The notes: generated from the sequence alone by a model not told the origin. A DNA stretch of 50,717 bases from Nitrosomonas sp. Nm33 (GCF_900107265.1 NZ_FNPJ01000014.1:1-50717), one strand, 5' to 3'. Positions 36,099 to 45,770 are shown, counted from the stretch's first letter. Numbers and translations: made by a program.

Positions 36099-36956
36099 TT
36101 ACGTAGCCACCCTGGCGCGCTCAGCTGCTTCAATGGTATTACTCATTAACATGGTAATCGTCATAGGCCCAACCCCTCCCGGAACGGGGGTAATATGGCC
36201 GGCTTTTTCTTTTACCGAAGTAAAATCCACATCACCGCATAATGTCCCATCATCCATCCGGTTAATCCCAACATCAATCACAGTTGCGCCTGACTTGACC
36301 ATTTCGGCAGTAATCATACGCGGTTTCCCGGTAGCCACTACTAAAATATCCGCACTCCGGGTATGTTCAGCCAAATCTCTTGTTTTAGAACTACAAATAG
36401 TGACTGTAGCCCCTTTCTCCAGAAGCATCAATGCCATAGGTTTACCCACAATATTACTGCGCCCTACAACGACTGCATGCTGTCCCTCGATTAGCACATC
36501 TCGCTCTTTTAACATCATCATGACACCATAAGGTGTACAGGGAAAAAATAAAGCATTGCCTGTTGCGAGTGCGCCGACGTTACAAGGATGGAATCCATCC
36601 ACGTCTTTCTCAATCGCGATGGCAGCAATGATTCGATGACTCTCAAAGTGTGGTGGCAAAGGTAACTGCACTAAAATTCCGTGAATCTCGGGATTTGCAT
36701 TCAATGCATGGATCTGCTGAAGCACGGTCTCTTGAGATGTTTTACCAGGAAAATTGTAAACCTCAGAGCGAATTCCTGATTCTCTACAGGCTTTGGCCTT
36801 ATTACGCACGTAAATAGCAGAAGCTGGGTCATCGCCTACTAGAATAACAGCCAAACCAGGCTGCATTCCATGCTTTGCAAGATTCTCAGCGCGTAATTTT
36901 AATTCTGTACGGATTTTACTCGCAATTACTTTGCCGTCAAGGATATCAGCATTCAT
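36099..36956 (-). CDS. folD: Methylenetetrahydrofolate dehydrogenase/cyclohydrolase
   Basis: FolD interconverts 5,10-methylene-THF and 10-formyl-THF in cytosolic one-carbon metabolism. The catalytic motif [14 protein letters not shown] contains the key lysine, followed by [11 protein letters not shown], and the NADP domain has [17 protein letters not shown]. The ending [21 protein letters not shown] is a signature. Length is 285 residues. It is the first gene of the folD-to-rng run. Confidence 0.97.
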   Translation of the reverse strand: MNADILDGKVIASKIRTELKLRAENLAKHGMQPGLAVILVGDDPASAIYVRNKAKACRESGIRSEVYNFPGKTSQETVLQQIHALNANPEIHGILVQLPLPPHFESHRIIAAIAIEKDVDGFHPCNVGALATGNALFFPCTPYGVMMMLKERDVLIEGQHAVVVGRSNIVGKPMALMLLEKGATVTICSSKTRDLAEHTRSADILVVATGKPRMITAEMVKSGATVIDVGINRMDDGTLCGDVDFTSVKEKAGHITPVPGGVGPMTITMLMSNTIEAAERARVAT

Positions 36957-37109
36957 TACTTTATAAGAAATAGGCTAAATTGAATACTTGCGCAAAAAGA
37001 TATCTTGTAGCTCACAACCATTGCAGCTGTACTTGCTTTGATAGAAATTTGGATAATACACGATGCTAATTCTTATCTGAAAATTAAAATGAATGCTTAA
37101 GAATTCATA

Positions 37110-37778
37110 TCATTTTACTTTTGCAGCAGCTGTTGTTTCCGAATGTTTTCTTTTCTTGAACTTAATCCGATAAATCAGCAAGCCGATCAGAGACACTGAA
37201 AATACAAAAAGAAATGCTGTCAGTAAGCCAAAAGCTAAAATAAAAATATCGCTACTTTCAGGCATAAAAATGGTGACAAACCATACTCCGGCAAAGCCCG
37301 TCAATAATCCACCAAATAATATGATTTTCTTCCCTAGATCATAATGTCGCCATAAAGAACCAGAAACTCCAACCTCATCAACATAATGATCAAAAATCTC
37401 TGCCAAACTCTCATCTCCCGGTTTTGATTCATGACCAATTGCTATCGCCAAAGCATCATCCCCGTCTTCCAGACTAGACATTTTCTTTAGAAAGTCTACT
37501 TGTTTTTGCGCTCGCTTAGGTTTGATGCCGTCCTTAATCATCATTGAACATAGGGTTGAGAAAGCTTTCTCACGAGCTATTTCCGCAGAATCATGCTTTT
37601 CATAAAACTGCCACATCACTCCGACCAGATAAAGCTGGATTGTCATTTCCTTGAATTGAGGAGCAAAATCATAACGTTTGCTCTTGATATGCGAGATCTG
37701 TTCATTCAGCACTTCTTTTGCATGCTGTATGCAATCATCTAGTGTTACCGCTTCTTGATTGACCATTGAATCACTCAT
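37110..37778 (-). CDS. Hypothetical membrane protein, 222 residues
   Basis: I do not recognise a family. Residues 1-145 are soluble, polar and mostly helical, with a lone tryptophan cluster (VGVMWQFYEKHDS). Two hydrophobic spans lie at ~151-171 and ~178-203, then a short basic tail KFKKRK. The likely topology is a helical hairpin in the membrane with the N-terminal domain and the tail on the same (probably cytoplasmic) side. No catalytic motif was seen. It sits alone between folD and argS, with 153 bases to folD. Confidence 0.7.
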   Translation of the reverse strand: MSDSMVNQEAVTLDDCIQHAKEVLNEQISHIKSKRYDFAPQFKEMTIQLYLVGVMWQFYEKHDSAEIAREKAFSTLCSMMIKDGIKPKRAQKQVDFLKKMSSLEDGDDALAIAIGHESKPGDESLAEIFDHYVDEVGVSGSLWRHYDLGKKIILFGGLLTGFAGVWFVTIFMPESSDIFILAFGLLTAFLFVFSVSLIGLLIYRIKFKKRKHSETTAAAKVK

Positions 37779-37947
37779 GCTTATAACCTTTATTTTTCCG
37801 AGGAAAATTTATAACCTAACACATTATAACCTGCTAGCGAACACTAAAACCCAGAAAATAGGAGATAAGCAAATTAAATAGTAAATAGTTACTACCACCT
37901 AGGGTACAAACTATTAATACTATAGACTTGGCTTGTCTCTTCCTCGT

Positions 37948-37953
37948 TATAAT
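37948..37953 (+). promoter_or_regulatory. Putative -10 box of the argS promoter
   Basis: A perfect TATAAT lies 28 bases before the argS ATG. TTGGCT is the closest -35 candidate but its spacer is only 14 bases, so the -35 remains uncertain. Confidence 0.5.
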
Positions 37954-37981
37954 AGCGCCTTATTAAATTGATTTTCTCATC

Positions 37982-39733
37982 ATGACAGTATCAACTCAAT
38001 GTAATTATAAATCCCATCTCTCCCAATTACTGCTCCTGGCCACCAAAAAGATTCTTCCTCAAAATTACGAAATTAATATTGAATTAGTGCGCCCCAAGCA
38101 AGCTAATCATGGTGATTATTCAAGTAATCTGGCAATGCAATTAACCAGGTATTTACACAAAAATCCGCGTGAAATTGCAACAGCACTTATTGATGCGTTA
38201 CCTGATTCCCCTTATCTGGAAAAAGCTGAAATCGCAGGCAGTGGTTTTATTAATCTCTTTTTGAAAGTTTCAGCAAAACAGCAGTTTTTATCTGGTGTGT
38301 TACAACAGGGTGATAAATTTGGCCATAATAATTTAGGAAAAGAAAAGAAAATTCAGGTTGAGTTTGTTTCTGCCAATCCTACTGGACCTCTACATGTTGG
38401 GCATGGGCGTGGTGCAGCCTATGGCGCCAGCTTGGCAAACATCATGGCCGCCAATGGTTATTCTGTCACTCGAGAGTATTATGTTAATGATGCAGGTAGA
38501 CAGATGGATATATTGGCACTCTCTACCTGGCTACGTTACCTTGAGCTATGTGGATATACCTTTCCTTTTCCCGAAAATGCCTATCAAGGCATCTATGTAA
38601 CTGACATGGCCAAGTTAATTCATAGTGCGCATGGTAACCGCTATGTTCACCAATCTAATTTAATATTACAGACACTCGTCCCAGTTGAAACAAAGCTTGC
38701 AGCTGATGAACACCTGGATCAGTTGATCGCTATAGCAAAAAAAATGCTAGGAGAAGATTACGCCTATATCCACAATTTTGTGCTGACTGAACAACTAGGC
38801 GATTGTCGCAATGATTTAATGGAATTTGGTGTGGAGTTTGATACCTGGTTTTCAGAACAATCGCTATTTGACAACGGCATGGTTGCGCGTGCTACTCAAT
38901 TACTTGATGAAAAAAATACTTTGTATAAGCAAGACGGTGCTACTTGGTTTCGCTCTACTTCTTTTGGAGATGAAAAAGATCGTGTAGTACAACGCGAAAA
39001 TGGGCAATATACTTATTTTGCTTCCGATATAGCCTATCATCTCAACAAATTTGAGCGTAATTTTGCTTATATCATCAATGTGTGGGGAGCAGATCATCAC
39101 GGCTATATTGCGCGAGTAAAAGGTGCAATTGAAGCATTAGCGCTTGATCCCGATAAACTTGAGATTGCTTTGGTTCAATTTGCTGTGCTCTATCGGGATG
39201 GCAAAAAAGTTTCTATGTCTACCCGTTCCGGAGAATTTGTTTCACTACGGGAATTACGTCAAGAAGTTGGCAATGATGCGGCACGGTTCTTTTATGTATT
39301 ACGTAAAAGCGATCAACATTTGGACTTTGACTTGGATCTTGCAAAATCACAATCCACTGATAATCCAGTATATTATGTGCAGTATGCCCATGCACGCATA
39401 AATAGTGTACTCATGCAATGGGGGGAAGATGAAACCACACTCTCGATGGCTGATACCGATTCGTTGACGAACCAGTCAGAACTAATGCTTCTGCAAAAAT
39501 TAATCGATTACCCAGATATAGTGGAAGCAGCGGCAAGGGAACGCGCTCCTCACCTGATTGCTTTCTATCTTAAGGAATTAGCTGGCGAATTCCATAGTTA
39601 TTATAATTCAACTCGTTTTCTCGTGCCAGAACAATCACTTAAACTAGCGAGACTAGCATTGATTGCAGCTATTAAGCAGGTGCTAGCAAATGGGTTGAAA
39701 TTATTAGGAGTAACCGCTCCCAGCAAAATGTAG
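37982..39733 (+). CDS. argS: Arginyl-tRNA synthetase
   Basis: This is a class I aminoacyl-tRNA synthetase. The HIGH motif is in SANPTGPLHVGHGRGAAYG near residue 130, with the N-terminal Add-1 domain before it. The KMSKS equivalent is the degenerate GKKVSMSTRSG, common in ArgRS. The C-terminal anticodon-binding DALR domain contains PVYYVQYAHARINSV. Length 583 is normal. Plus-strand neighbours are a SPOR protein (29 bases on) and dsbA, the same order as in other betaproteobacteria. Confidence 0.97.
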   Translation: MTVSTQCNYKSHLSQLLLLATKKILPQNYEINIELVRPKQANHGDYSSNLAMQLTRYLHKNPREIATALIDALPDSPYLEKAEIAGSGFINLFLKVSAKQQFLSGVLQQGDKFGHNNLGKEKKIQVEFVSANPTGPLHVGHGRGAAYGASLANIMAANGYSVTREYYVNDAGRQMDILALSTWLRYLELCGYTFPFPENAYQGIYVTDMAKLIHSAHGNRYVHQSNLILQTLVPVETKLAADEHLDQLIAIAKKMLGEDYAYIHNFVLTEQLGDCRNDLMEFGVEFDTWFSEQSLFDNGMVARATQLLDEKNTLYKQDGATWFRSTSFGDEKDRVVQRENGQYTYFASDIAYHLNKFERNFAYIINVWGADHHGYIARVKGAIEALALDPDKLEIALVQFAVLYRDGKKVSMSTRSGEFVSLRELRQEVGNDAARFFYVLRKSDQHLDFDLDLAKSQSTDNPVYYVQYAHARINSVLMQWGEDETTLSMADTDSLTNQSELMLLQKLIDYPDIVEAAARERAPHLIAFYLKELAGEFHSYYNSTRFLVPEQSLKLARLALIAAIKQVLANGLKLLGVTAPSKM

Positions 39734-39762
39734 CAGAAATCATATATAGTATAGGAATTTTC

Positions 39763-40374
39763 ATGAGCAGAGACTACAAATCCAAGGGTATGGCAACCGC
39801 AAAAAGCAGTGGTTCACTTATTCTAGGACTCTTTATCGGATATGCGCTTGGCATAGCAAGCGCAATAGGTGTATGGGCATTAATCAATCAAGCTCCAAGC
39901 CCGTTCCTAACTGAAGAAAAATCAGCCAAAACTAAACCTCACGAAAGTATTGCCAAAAACTCACAGAATGATAGCGTTAACAAGGAAATTGATCAGGTAA
40001 GTGCGAATAAGCCTCGCTTTGATTTCTATAATATACTCCCAGGCATAGAGGAGCCTTTAGCCGAAGAACCATTCGGTCAAGGGGTGAAGCAGTCACCTCC
40101 TCCCGTAACAAATGATGCGAGCTCGGCAAGTAATTATTTCCTACAGATTGGCTCGTACAAAAACTCAGGTGAAGCGGAAAGAATGAAAGCAGAACTGGCA
40201 TTACTCGGCGTGATTGCTTCTGTTCAAACGGCAGAATCTTCTGACAAAGGTACGCGATATAGAGTTCGTATAGGCCCTTACGCAAAAATCACTGAAATTG
40301 ATCAAATACGCGCTTCATTGCAAGAAAATGGAATAGAAGCCAGTTTTGTCAGAGCTCCCAAGAAAACACCATAG
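39763..40374 (+). CDS. SPOR-domain cell division protein, FtsN-like
   Basis: This 203-residue protein has a single transmembrane helix at ~18-42 (SLILGLFIGYALGIASAIGV) after a short cytoplasmic N-terminus. A flexible periplasmic linker follows, then a C-terminal SPOR domain (~126-200, SNYFLQIGSYKNSGEAERMK and GTRYRVRIGPY). SPOR domains bind denuded peptidoglycan at the septum. The layout is that of FtsN, but FtsN is poorly conserved, so a general SPOR-protein call is safer. The argS-SPOR-dsbA order is typical of this clade. Confidence 0.85.
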   Translation: MSRDYKSKGMATAKSSGSLILGLFIGYALGIASAIGVWALINQAPSPFLTEEKSAKTKPHESIAKNSQNDSVNKEIDQVSANKPRFDFYNILPGIEEPLAEEPFGQGVKQSPPPVTNDASSASNYFLQIGSYKNSGEAERMKAELALLGVIASVQTAESSDKGTRYRVRIGPYAKITEIDQIRASLQENGIEASFVRAPKKTP

Positions 40375-40454
40375 CAATATAGCAATCCTGATTGAGTAAA
40401 CTTAATTACCGGGTAGTAGTTAGCTAAACAACTTATAGAAGAGCAAAATAAAAT

Positions 40455-41096
40455 ATGAATAAATTCTTTAAATTTTTCCTAACATTCATTACCCTTAGTC
40501 TCTCAGGGATGTTGCTTGCACATGCAGAAATCATTGAAGGACGCGATTATATTGTTCTCGCGAATCCTCAGCCAACTGAAGATCAACGAAATATTGAAGT
40601 CATTGAGTTTTTCTGGTACGGCTGCCCACATTGCTATGAATTACATCCACATATAGATAATTGGCGCAAGAATGCTCCCAAGGATGTGAAATTTCGATAT
40701 GTTCCAGCAATTTTTCGTGCTAATTGGACACCTGCAGCAAAAACTTTCTATGCAATGGAAGCGTTAGGTATTACAAAAGAACTTCACGATAAGATATACA
40801 AAGCTATTCATCGTGACAAAATTGATTTGTCGAAGGAAGCTGTACTATTTGATTGGATTGAAAAACAAGGAATTGAGCGCGAAAAATTTATCAATGCCTA
40901 TAATTCTTTTTCCGTCCAAAATCAAGTAGCAAAGATTTCACAAATGACAAGACAATATAAATTAACCGGTGTACCGGCTTTAGTGGTTGAAGGAAAATAT
41001 TTAACTAGTGGAAAGATGAGCGGTACACCGCGCGACACGATTCAGGTATTGAATGAATTAATTGACAAAGCACGGAAGGAGCGAGCTTCGAATTAA
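40455..41096 (+). CDS. dsbA: Thiol:disulfide interchange protein DsbA
   Basis: DsbA introduces disulfides into periplasmic proteins. The signal peptide is cleaved near residue 24 (AHA-EIIEG). The active site is CPHC at residues 57-60 in FFWYGCPHCYEL, and the cis-proline loop is TGVPALVVEGKY. Length is 213 residues. It is the third gene of the argS-SPOR-dsbA run and ends 58 bases before the converging spoT stop. Confidence 0.95.
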   Translation: MNKFFKFFLTFITLSLSGMLLAHAEIIEGRDYIVLANPQPTEDQRNIEVIEFFWYGCPHCYELHPHIDNWRKNAPKDVKFRYVPAIFRANWTPAAKTFYAMEALGITKELHDKIYKAIHRDKIDLSKEAVLFDWIEKQGIEREKFINAYNSFSVQNQVAKISQMTRQYKLTGVPALVVEGKYLTSGKMSGTPRDTIQVLNELIDKARKERASN

Positions 41097-41154
41097 ACTA
41101 TTCTAAAAACCATTATAAAATGATTGCTTGCTGAGCTTTTTAGGCAATACACGC

Positions 41155-43305
41155 CTAATTCTTCGCTCGGCCAAGTTTCACAACTTCCTGAATATGCCTC
41201 AAACCTCGCATGATTTGAGCAAGATGACGGCGATTCCTAGCCTGCAAAATGAAGTGCATCATGGTGTAATCTTTATCGCTTTCCATAGTGACATCATCGA
41301 TATTCGAATCAGCCCTAGCAATTTCTGCGGCGACTCTAGCAAGTACACCACGTTGATTTACCACTGTCATGTTAATGCCTACTTCAAAAGTTCCAGATAT
41401 ATCTTTGCCCCATGTCACATCCAATACATTCTCGGATTTTCTCTGAATTCTCATCACAACCGGACAATTATGGACATGAATCACTAACCCCTGATCTTTT
41501 TTAATCAACCCAACGATCGTATCCCCAGGAATAGGGTAACAGCATCGAGCAAACTGTACTGTCATACCTTCCGTCCCAAGAATCACAACGGGATTACTGG
41601 CGCCAGTGACTTCAGATATTGATTCTCCAGGTACCACTAAACGCTTAGCAACGACGGCTGAAAGTTGTTTTCCTAAGGTGATATCGGCAAGTAAGGCTTT
41701 TTTTGACTTAGCACCGCTGTCCCTGACAAGTCTTTCCCATTGTGTGTCAGTGATAGAATCAGGGTTGATCCCAAATGAGGATAGAGCTTGATTGAGCAAA
41801 CGCTCACCTAGCTTTACTGACTCTTCATATTGAATGGTTCTAAGAAAATAACGAATGCTTGAACGCGCTCTTGCTGTAGCAACATAAGAGAGCCAGGCAG
41901 GATTGGGGTTACCATAGGGCGCAGTTACAATCTCAACACGATCGCCATTCATTAATTCAGTACGCAATGGCACATTCTCTCCGTTAATTTTTGCTGCAAC
42001 ACAACAATTACCCACATCTGTATGTATCGCATAAGCAAAATCAACTACTGTAGAACCTCTTGGTAACTCAAGTATTTTTCCTTGGGGCGTGAACACATAG
42101 ACCTCACCAGGAAACAGATCGACCTTGAGATGCTCCAGAAACTCAATTGAATCGGAAGAATCGCTTAAGGTTTCCAGTAAGCTTTTTAGCCACTGATTTG
42201 TTTTTAGATGCAGCTCATTCACCTCTGCACCATTGCTTTTATAGAGCCAATGGGAAGCTACGCCCATTTCAGCAATCCGATGCATCTCATAGGTTCGAAT
42301 TTGTATTTCTATTGGCAAACCATAAGGCCCCAGCAATGTATTATGAAGCGATTGATAGCCATTAAGCTTAGGAATCGCAATATAATCCTTAAATTTACCA
42401 GGGATGGGTTTATACAGACTATGTAAGGCGCCTAATGCCAGATAACACGAAGGAATATCCCTCACCAACACACGAAAGCCATAAATATCCAGCACCTCCG
42501 AGAAGCTCAGATGCTTCTCAAGCATTTTTTTATAGATACTATAAAGATGCTTCTCTCTCCCGGTTACAATGGCATCTACACCGGCATCTTTAAGTCGATT
42601 TTTTATCGCTTCAAGAATTTTGCCCACTACTTCGCGACGGTTGCCACGAGCTGCTTTAGTTGCTTTCACCAGCACCTTGTAACGATTGGGATAGAAATAA
42701 CGAAAGCTAAGCTCCAGCAATTCTTGGTAAATACTGTTTAAACCCAAGCGATGTGCAATAGGCGCATATATCTCCAAAGTCTCCCGTGCGATGCGACGCT
42801 GCTTTTCAGGACGCATAACTTCCAGCGTGCGCATATTATGTAAGCGGTCAGCCAATTTAATAAGGATAACCCTTACATCATGCGCCATAGCTAATAACAT
42901 CTTACGGAAATTTTCAGCTTGTGCATCAGCCTGGGTCTGGAATTCAATCTTCTTCAATTTAGAGACGCCATCTACCAGCTCTGCAACTGATACGCCAAAT
43001 CTTTCGGCAATTTCTTCCTTGGAGATAGTCGTATCTTCAACAACGTCATGTAATAATGCAGCAGCAAGCGTGATTACATCTAGATGGAGTTCACAAAGGA
43101 TATGAGCAACCGTCACGGGATGAGAAATATAAGGTTCCCCAGTCATACGGAATTGCCCAGAATGAGCACCATGACTGAAAAAATACGCATTCTTGAGTAA
43201 AGCTAGATCTTCAGGCTTAAAATATTTCGATACCTCAGAAAATAACGACTCAGCTCCAGACGTTATTACATGAGAGTTCGATAATGAAAACTCTGACATA
43301 AGCAT
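41155..43305 (-). CDS. spoT: Bifunctional (p)ppGpp synthetase/hydrolase
   Basis: This 716-residue stringent-response enzyme has all expected domains. An intact HD hydrolase (ISHPVTVAHIL, LLHDVVEDT) is followed by a synthetase with KFKDYIAIPKLNGYQSLH and the EIQIRT motif, a TGS domain (VYVFTPQGKILELPRGSTV) and a C-terminal ACT domain. Intact HD motifs and the gmk-rpoZ-spoT order favour SpoT over RelA. A copy of the 103-bp repeat lies 52 bases upstream, so the promoter or the link to rpoZ passes through it. Confidence 0.95.
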   Translation of the reverse strand: MLMSEFSLSNSHVITSGAESLFSEVSKYFKPEDLALLKNAYFFSHGAHSGQFRMTGEPYISHPVTVAHILCELHLDVITLAAALLHDVVEDTTISKEEIAERFGVSVAELVDGVSKLKKIEFQTQADAQAENFRKMLLAMAHDVRVILIKLADRLHNMRTLEVMRPEKQRRIARETLEIYAPIAHRLGLNSIYQELLELSFRYFYPNRYKVLVKATKAARGNRREVVGKILEAIKNRLKDAGVDAIVTGREKHLYSIYKKMLEKHLSFSEVLDIYGFRVLVRDIPSCYLALGALHSLYKPIPGKFKDYIAIPKLNGYQSLHNTLLGPYGLPIEIQIRTYEMHRIAEMGVASHWLYKSNGAEVNELHLKTNQWLKSLLETLSDSSDSIEFLEHLKVDLFPGEVYVFTPQGKILELPRGSTVVDFAYAIHTDVGNCCVAAKINGENVPLRTELMNGDRVEIVTAPYGNPNPAWLSYVATARARSSIRYFLRTIQYEESVKLGERLLNQALSSFGINPDSITDTQWERLVRDSGAKSKKALLADITLGKQLSAVVAKRLVVPGESISEVTGASNPVVILGTEGMTVQFARCCYPIPGDTIVGLIKKDQGLVIHVHNCPVVMRIQRKSENVLDVTWGKDISGTFEVGINMTVVNQRGVLARVAAEIARADSNIDDVTMESDKDYTMMHFILQARNRRHLAQIMRGLRHIQEVVKLGRAKN

Positions 43306-43356
43306 TTCCCAATTTTTCGCGGTGCTAATTCAACTTTATTTTACAAATAGCAGATT

Positions 43357-43459
43357 ATTCCATTTCTAAATCAAGCCCGACTTTATCGACTTCTTCTTGC
43401 CGTATTATTTATATTGTTTGCGGCTCGTCTCCGCGTCATGTTTGATTTGGAAATGGATT
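43357..43459 (-). mobile_element. 103-bp TIR repeat, copy 6 (reverse)
   Basis: Reverse copy, ATTCCATTTCTAAATCAAGC at the left and TTTGATTTGGAAATGGATT at the right. It sits in the 413-base space between rpoZ and spoT. Confidence 0.85.
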
Positions 43460-43718
43460 TTTTTCTGTAATTGTAACTACGATGTTGGAATTACAAATAT
43501 TTCTGATCAAATACGTTTGAGATAAAAATCAACATAATATATCCAGGATACTCCTGAATTTATAGTGATTTTTGTATTATGCAAGATCAGAGGAGTGAAA
43601 TTAAAAAATTTTAATAGGCAATTTAATAATACTACACGTTCTATCGCCAGAAAATTTGTTACTTATAGATTATTTCAATTTTTTTCTGTTATGGTTTAAT
43701 TTTCTTACTACTTATCTT

Positions 43719-43922
43719 TTAACGGATGGTATTAAGAATTTCAAGTCCTACCTTCCCTTTAGCCAATTCACGTAGTGCAATGACAGTGGGCTTATCTCGA
43801 GCAGCATCTACCATTGGAGCAGAACCAATTGCTATCTGCCTTGCCCGGGCAGTAGCAGCCATTGTCATATCAAAGCGATTGGGAATAATTTTTAAACAAT
43901 CATCAACAGTGATACGAGCCAT
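43719..43922 (-). CDS. rpoZ: DNA-directed RNA polymerase omega subunit
   Basis: Omega helps fold and assemble beta-prime and contributes to ppGpp binding. The 67-residue length and [31 protein letters not shown] are unmistakable. It sits 49 bases after gmk, as expected, and is separated from spoT by 413 bases that include a 103-bp repeat; other proteobacteria usually have rpoZ and spoT closely coupled. Confidence 0.97.
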   Translation of the reverse strand: MARITVDDCLKIIPNRFDMTMAATARARQIAIGSAPMVDAARDKPTVIALRELAKGKVGLEILNTIR

Positions 43923-43971
43923 AATTTATTCCTTTTCTTTTTTCGTTAAAAATTTCACTAAAAAATATTAT

Positions 43972-44577
43972 TCAGGCAAATTGCGCTAACAATGCATGCT
44001 GTTTGACAAGCTGACGCTTCATTCTGAGGCGCTCTGCTCGAATAATACAACAAATATCTTTGAATGCTTCATCCAGTTCATTATTGATCACAACGTAACC
44101 AAATTTGTTCACTTGACTTATTTCTTCTCGGGCTGCCTTTAAACGCCGCGCAATTGTTTCTGGATCATCTTGTCCACGCTGTTTCAAACGAGCTTCTAAC
44201 AATGCTAGAGAAGGAGGTAAAATAAAAATGCTTACTGCCTCGGGAAAAATTTGCCGTACCTGCTGCGCTCCCTGACAGTCAATCTCCATCAAAACATCTT
44301 GACCTGATTCCATCGTTTCCTTTACCCAATGTTGTGAAGTGCCATATAAATTCCCATAAACTTCTGCACTTTCAAGAAATTCTCCTCGTTCCAACATTTG
44401 ATTAAAGGTGTCTCGATCGATAAAAAAATAATCTTGCCCATTTATTTCATTGGGGCGTGGTTGGCGAGTGGTGTGTGAAATCGATAGATTTAAACCAATA
44501 CGAGCCTGAAGCAATGCTTTGATCAAGCTGGTCTTACCAGCCCCTGAAGGAGCACTGATTATAAATAAACTACTCAT
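43972..44577 (-). CDS. gmk: Guanylate kinase
   Basis: Gmk phosphorylates GMP to GDP. The P-loop is SAPSGAGKTSLIKALL near residues 8-23, followed by SHTTRQPRPNEINGQDYFF for GMP binding. The lid and core helices contain RLKAAREEISQVNKFGY. Length is 201 residues. It begins the gmk-rpoZ run on the minus strand and links purine nucleotide supply to the stringent-response genes downstream. Confidence 0.97.
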   Translation of the reverse strand: MSSLFIISAPSGAGKTSLIKALLQARIGLNLSISHTTRQPRPNEINGQDYFFIDRDTFNQMLERGEFLESAEVYGNLYGTSQHWVKETMESGQDVLMEIDCQGAQQVRQIFPEAVSIFILPPSLALLEARLKQRGQDDPETIARRLKAAREEISQVNKFGYVVINNELDEAFKDICCIIRAERLRMKRQLVKQHALLAQFA

Positions 44578-44702
44578 ATTATGATTATATTGAATTTCCC
44601 TTACATTTTGAGAAGAAAATTTCTATTAAGGTGAGTCAATATTTATTTAGTATGCCTAATCACTTCATGATGTTTTCAATCTGAGAAACCATTAAAGTTA
44701 TT

Positions 44703-45167
44703 TTAATGCACTCCATGTTTCTCAAAATAACGTTGGTGATATTCTTCCGCAGGATAAAACTCAGAAGCAGGCAAAATTTCGGTTACGATCGGATCTCGCC
44801 AATGCCCGCTTTGCTGCAATGCGTCTCGTGAAGCTATTGCGGCAGCTTTCTGCTCCGGTGTATAAAAAAATATAACTGACCGGTATTGAGAACCTTCATC
44901 CGGCCCTTGACGATTAAGGGTAGTAGGATTATGGCAATGCCAGAAAGTATCAAGTAAATTTTCAAAAGAAACCAGCGAAGGATCATATTCTACCAGCACA
45001 ACTTCTGCGTGGCCTGTCTGATCTGAGCAAACATCATGGTAAGCAGGAAAGCGAGTATGGCCACCGGCATACCCAGACCTGACATTAACTACGCCATGAA
45101 CGCCACGAAAAGTAGCCTCCACACCCCAGAAACAACCAGCACCAAAGATAATTTTTTCGATAGCCAT
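44703..45167 (-). CDS. msrA: Peptide methionine sulfoxide reductase MsrA
   Basis: MsrA reduces S-methionine sulfoxide in proteins. The catalytic cysteine is C12 in FGAGCFWGVEATF. The conserved stretches RSGYAGGHTRFPAYHDVCSDQTGHAEV and NRQGPDEGSQYRSVIF follow. Length is 154 residues. The C-terminal cysteines used for recycling in some members are absent from the tail (it ends in YFEKHGVH), so it may rely on another resolving cysteine. It stands alone between gmk and a repeat copy. Confidence 0.95.
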   Translation of the reverse strand: MAIEKIIFGAGCFWGVEATFRGVHGVVNVRSGYAGGHTRFPAYHDVCSDQTGHAEVVLVEYDPSLVSFENLLDTFWHCHNPTTLNRQGPDEGSQYRSVIFFYTPEQKAAAIASRDALQQSGHWRDPIVTEILPASEFYPAEEYHQRYFEKHGVH

Positions 45168-45251
45168 AGCCCAAAATATATTTCCTTGGATAACACTATC
45201 TACGAACGCCGCTCATTCCAAAATAAAAATAATCCTAAAAGCGGTTTTTTT

Positions 45252-45351
45252 ATTCCATTTCCAAATCAAACATGACGCGAAGGTAAGTCGCAGATAGTAT
45301 AAATAATACAGCGGAGAAGCCGACAAAGTCAGGTTTGATTTAGAAATGAAA
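45252..45351 (+). mobile_element. 103-bp TIR repeat, copy 7 (100 bp)
   Basis: Forward copy, ATTCCATTTCCAAATCAAAC to TTTAGAAATGAAAT, three bases shorter in the core. It is upstream of msrA and downstream of the c-552 terminator. Confidence 0.85.
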
Positions 45352-45389
45352 TTAGGATTATACAGAGTATTTTATCAGGACAAAATAAT

Positions 45390-45420
45390 AGGCCGATGCA
45401 CCTTTAGCACGCATCGGCCT
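45390..45420 (-). terminator. Rho-independent terminator of the cytochrome c-552 gene
   Basis: AGGCCGATGC (45390-45399) pairs perfectly with GCATCGGCCT (45411-45420). On the minus strand the stem is followed by TATTATTTTG, a moderately T-rich tail. It lies 18 bases after the cytochrome stop codon. Confidence 0.75.
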
Positions 45421-45437
45421 TCCCTCCAAGATTCGTA

Positions 45438-45749
45438 TTACTTAAGCGTCAGAATAAATTCCGCTAGAGTCTTAGCGTTTTCATCGCTAACATTTGCGTT
45501 AGGTGGCATCGGAATGGTTCCCCATACTCCACTGCTACCATTTTTAATTTTTCCTGCCAAGTAAGTAGCTGCATCAGCTTGACCTGCGTATTTTGCAGCA
45601 ACATCTTTAAGTGCTGGACCAACCAATTTGGTGTCAACATTGTGGCAGTTCAGGCAACCACTGCTTTTTGCCAATTCAGCACTTGCTTGTACATTGCTAA
45701 TCCACAATACAGCAGATGCTGCCATTACACCTAACAAAACTTTTCTCAT
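45438..45749 (-). CDS. Cytochrome c-552 (class I)
   Basis: This 103-residue periplasmic monohaem cytochrome has a signal peptide cleaved near residue 22 (NVQA-SAEL). Haem attachment is CLNCH (C32, C35, H36) and the axial methionine is M81 in [11 protein letters not shown]. The mature sequence, including [20 protein letters not shown] and [12 protein letters not shown], closely resembles from memory the Nitrosomonas europaea c-552, which carries electrons from the ammonia oxidation chain to terminal oxidase and nitrite reductase. It has a Shine-Dalgarno AAGGAA, sits 21 bases after the YyaL-like gene, and has its own terminator. Confidence 0.92.
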   Translation of the reverse strand: MRKVLLGVMAASAVLWISNVQASAELAKSSGCLNCHNVDTKLVGPALKDVAAKYAGQADAATYLAGKIKNGSSGVWGTIPMPPNANVSDENAKTLAEFILTLK

Positions 45750-45770
45750 CTTATTTTTTCCTTATTTGAA

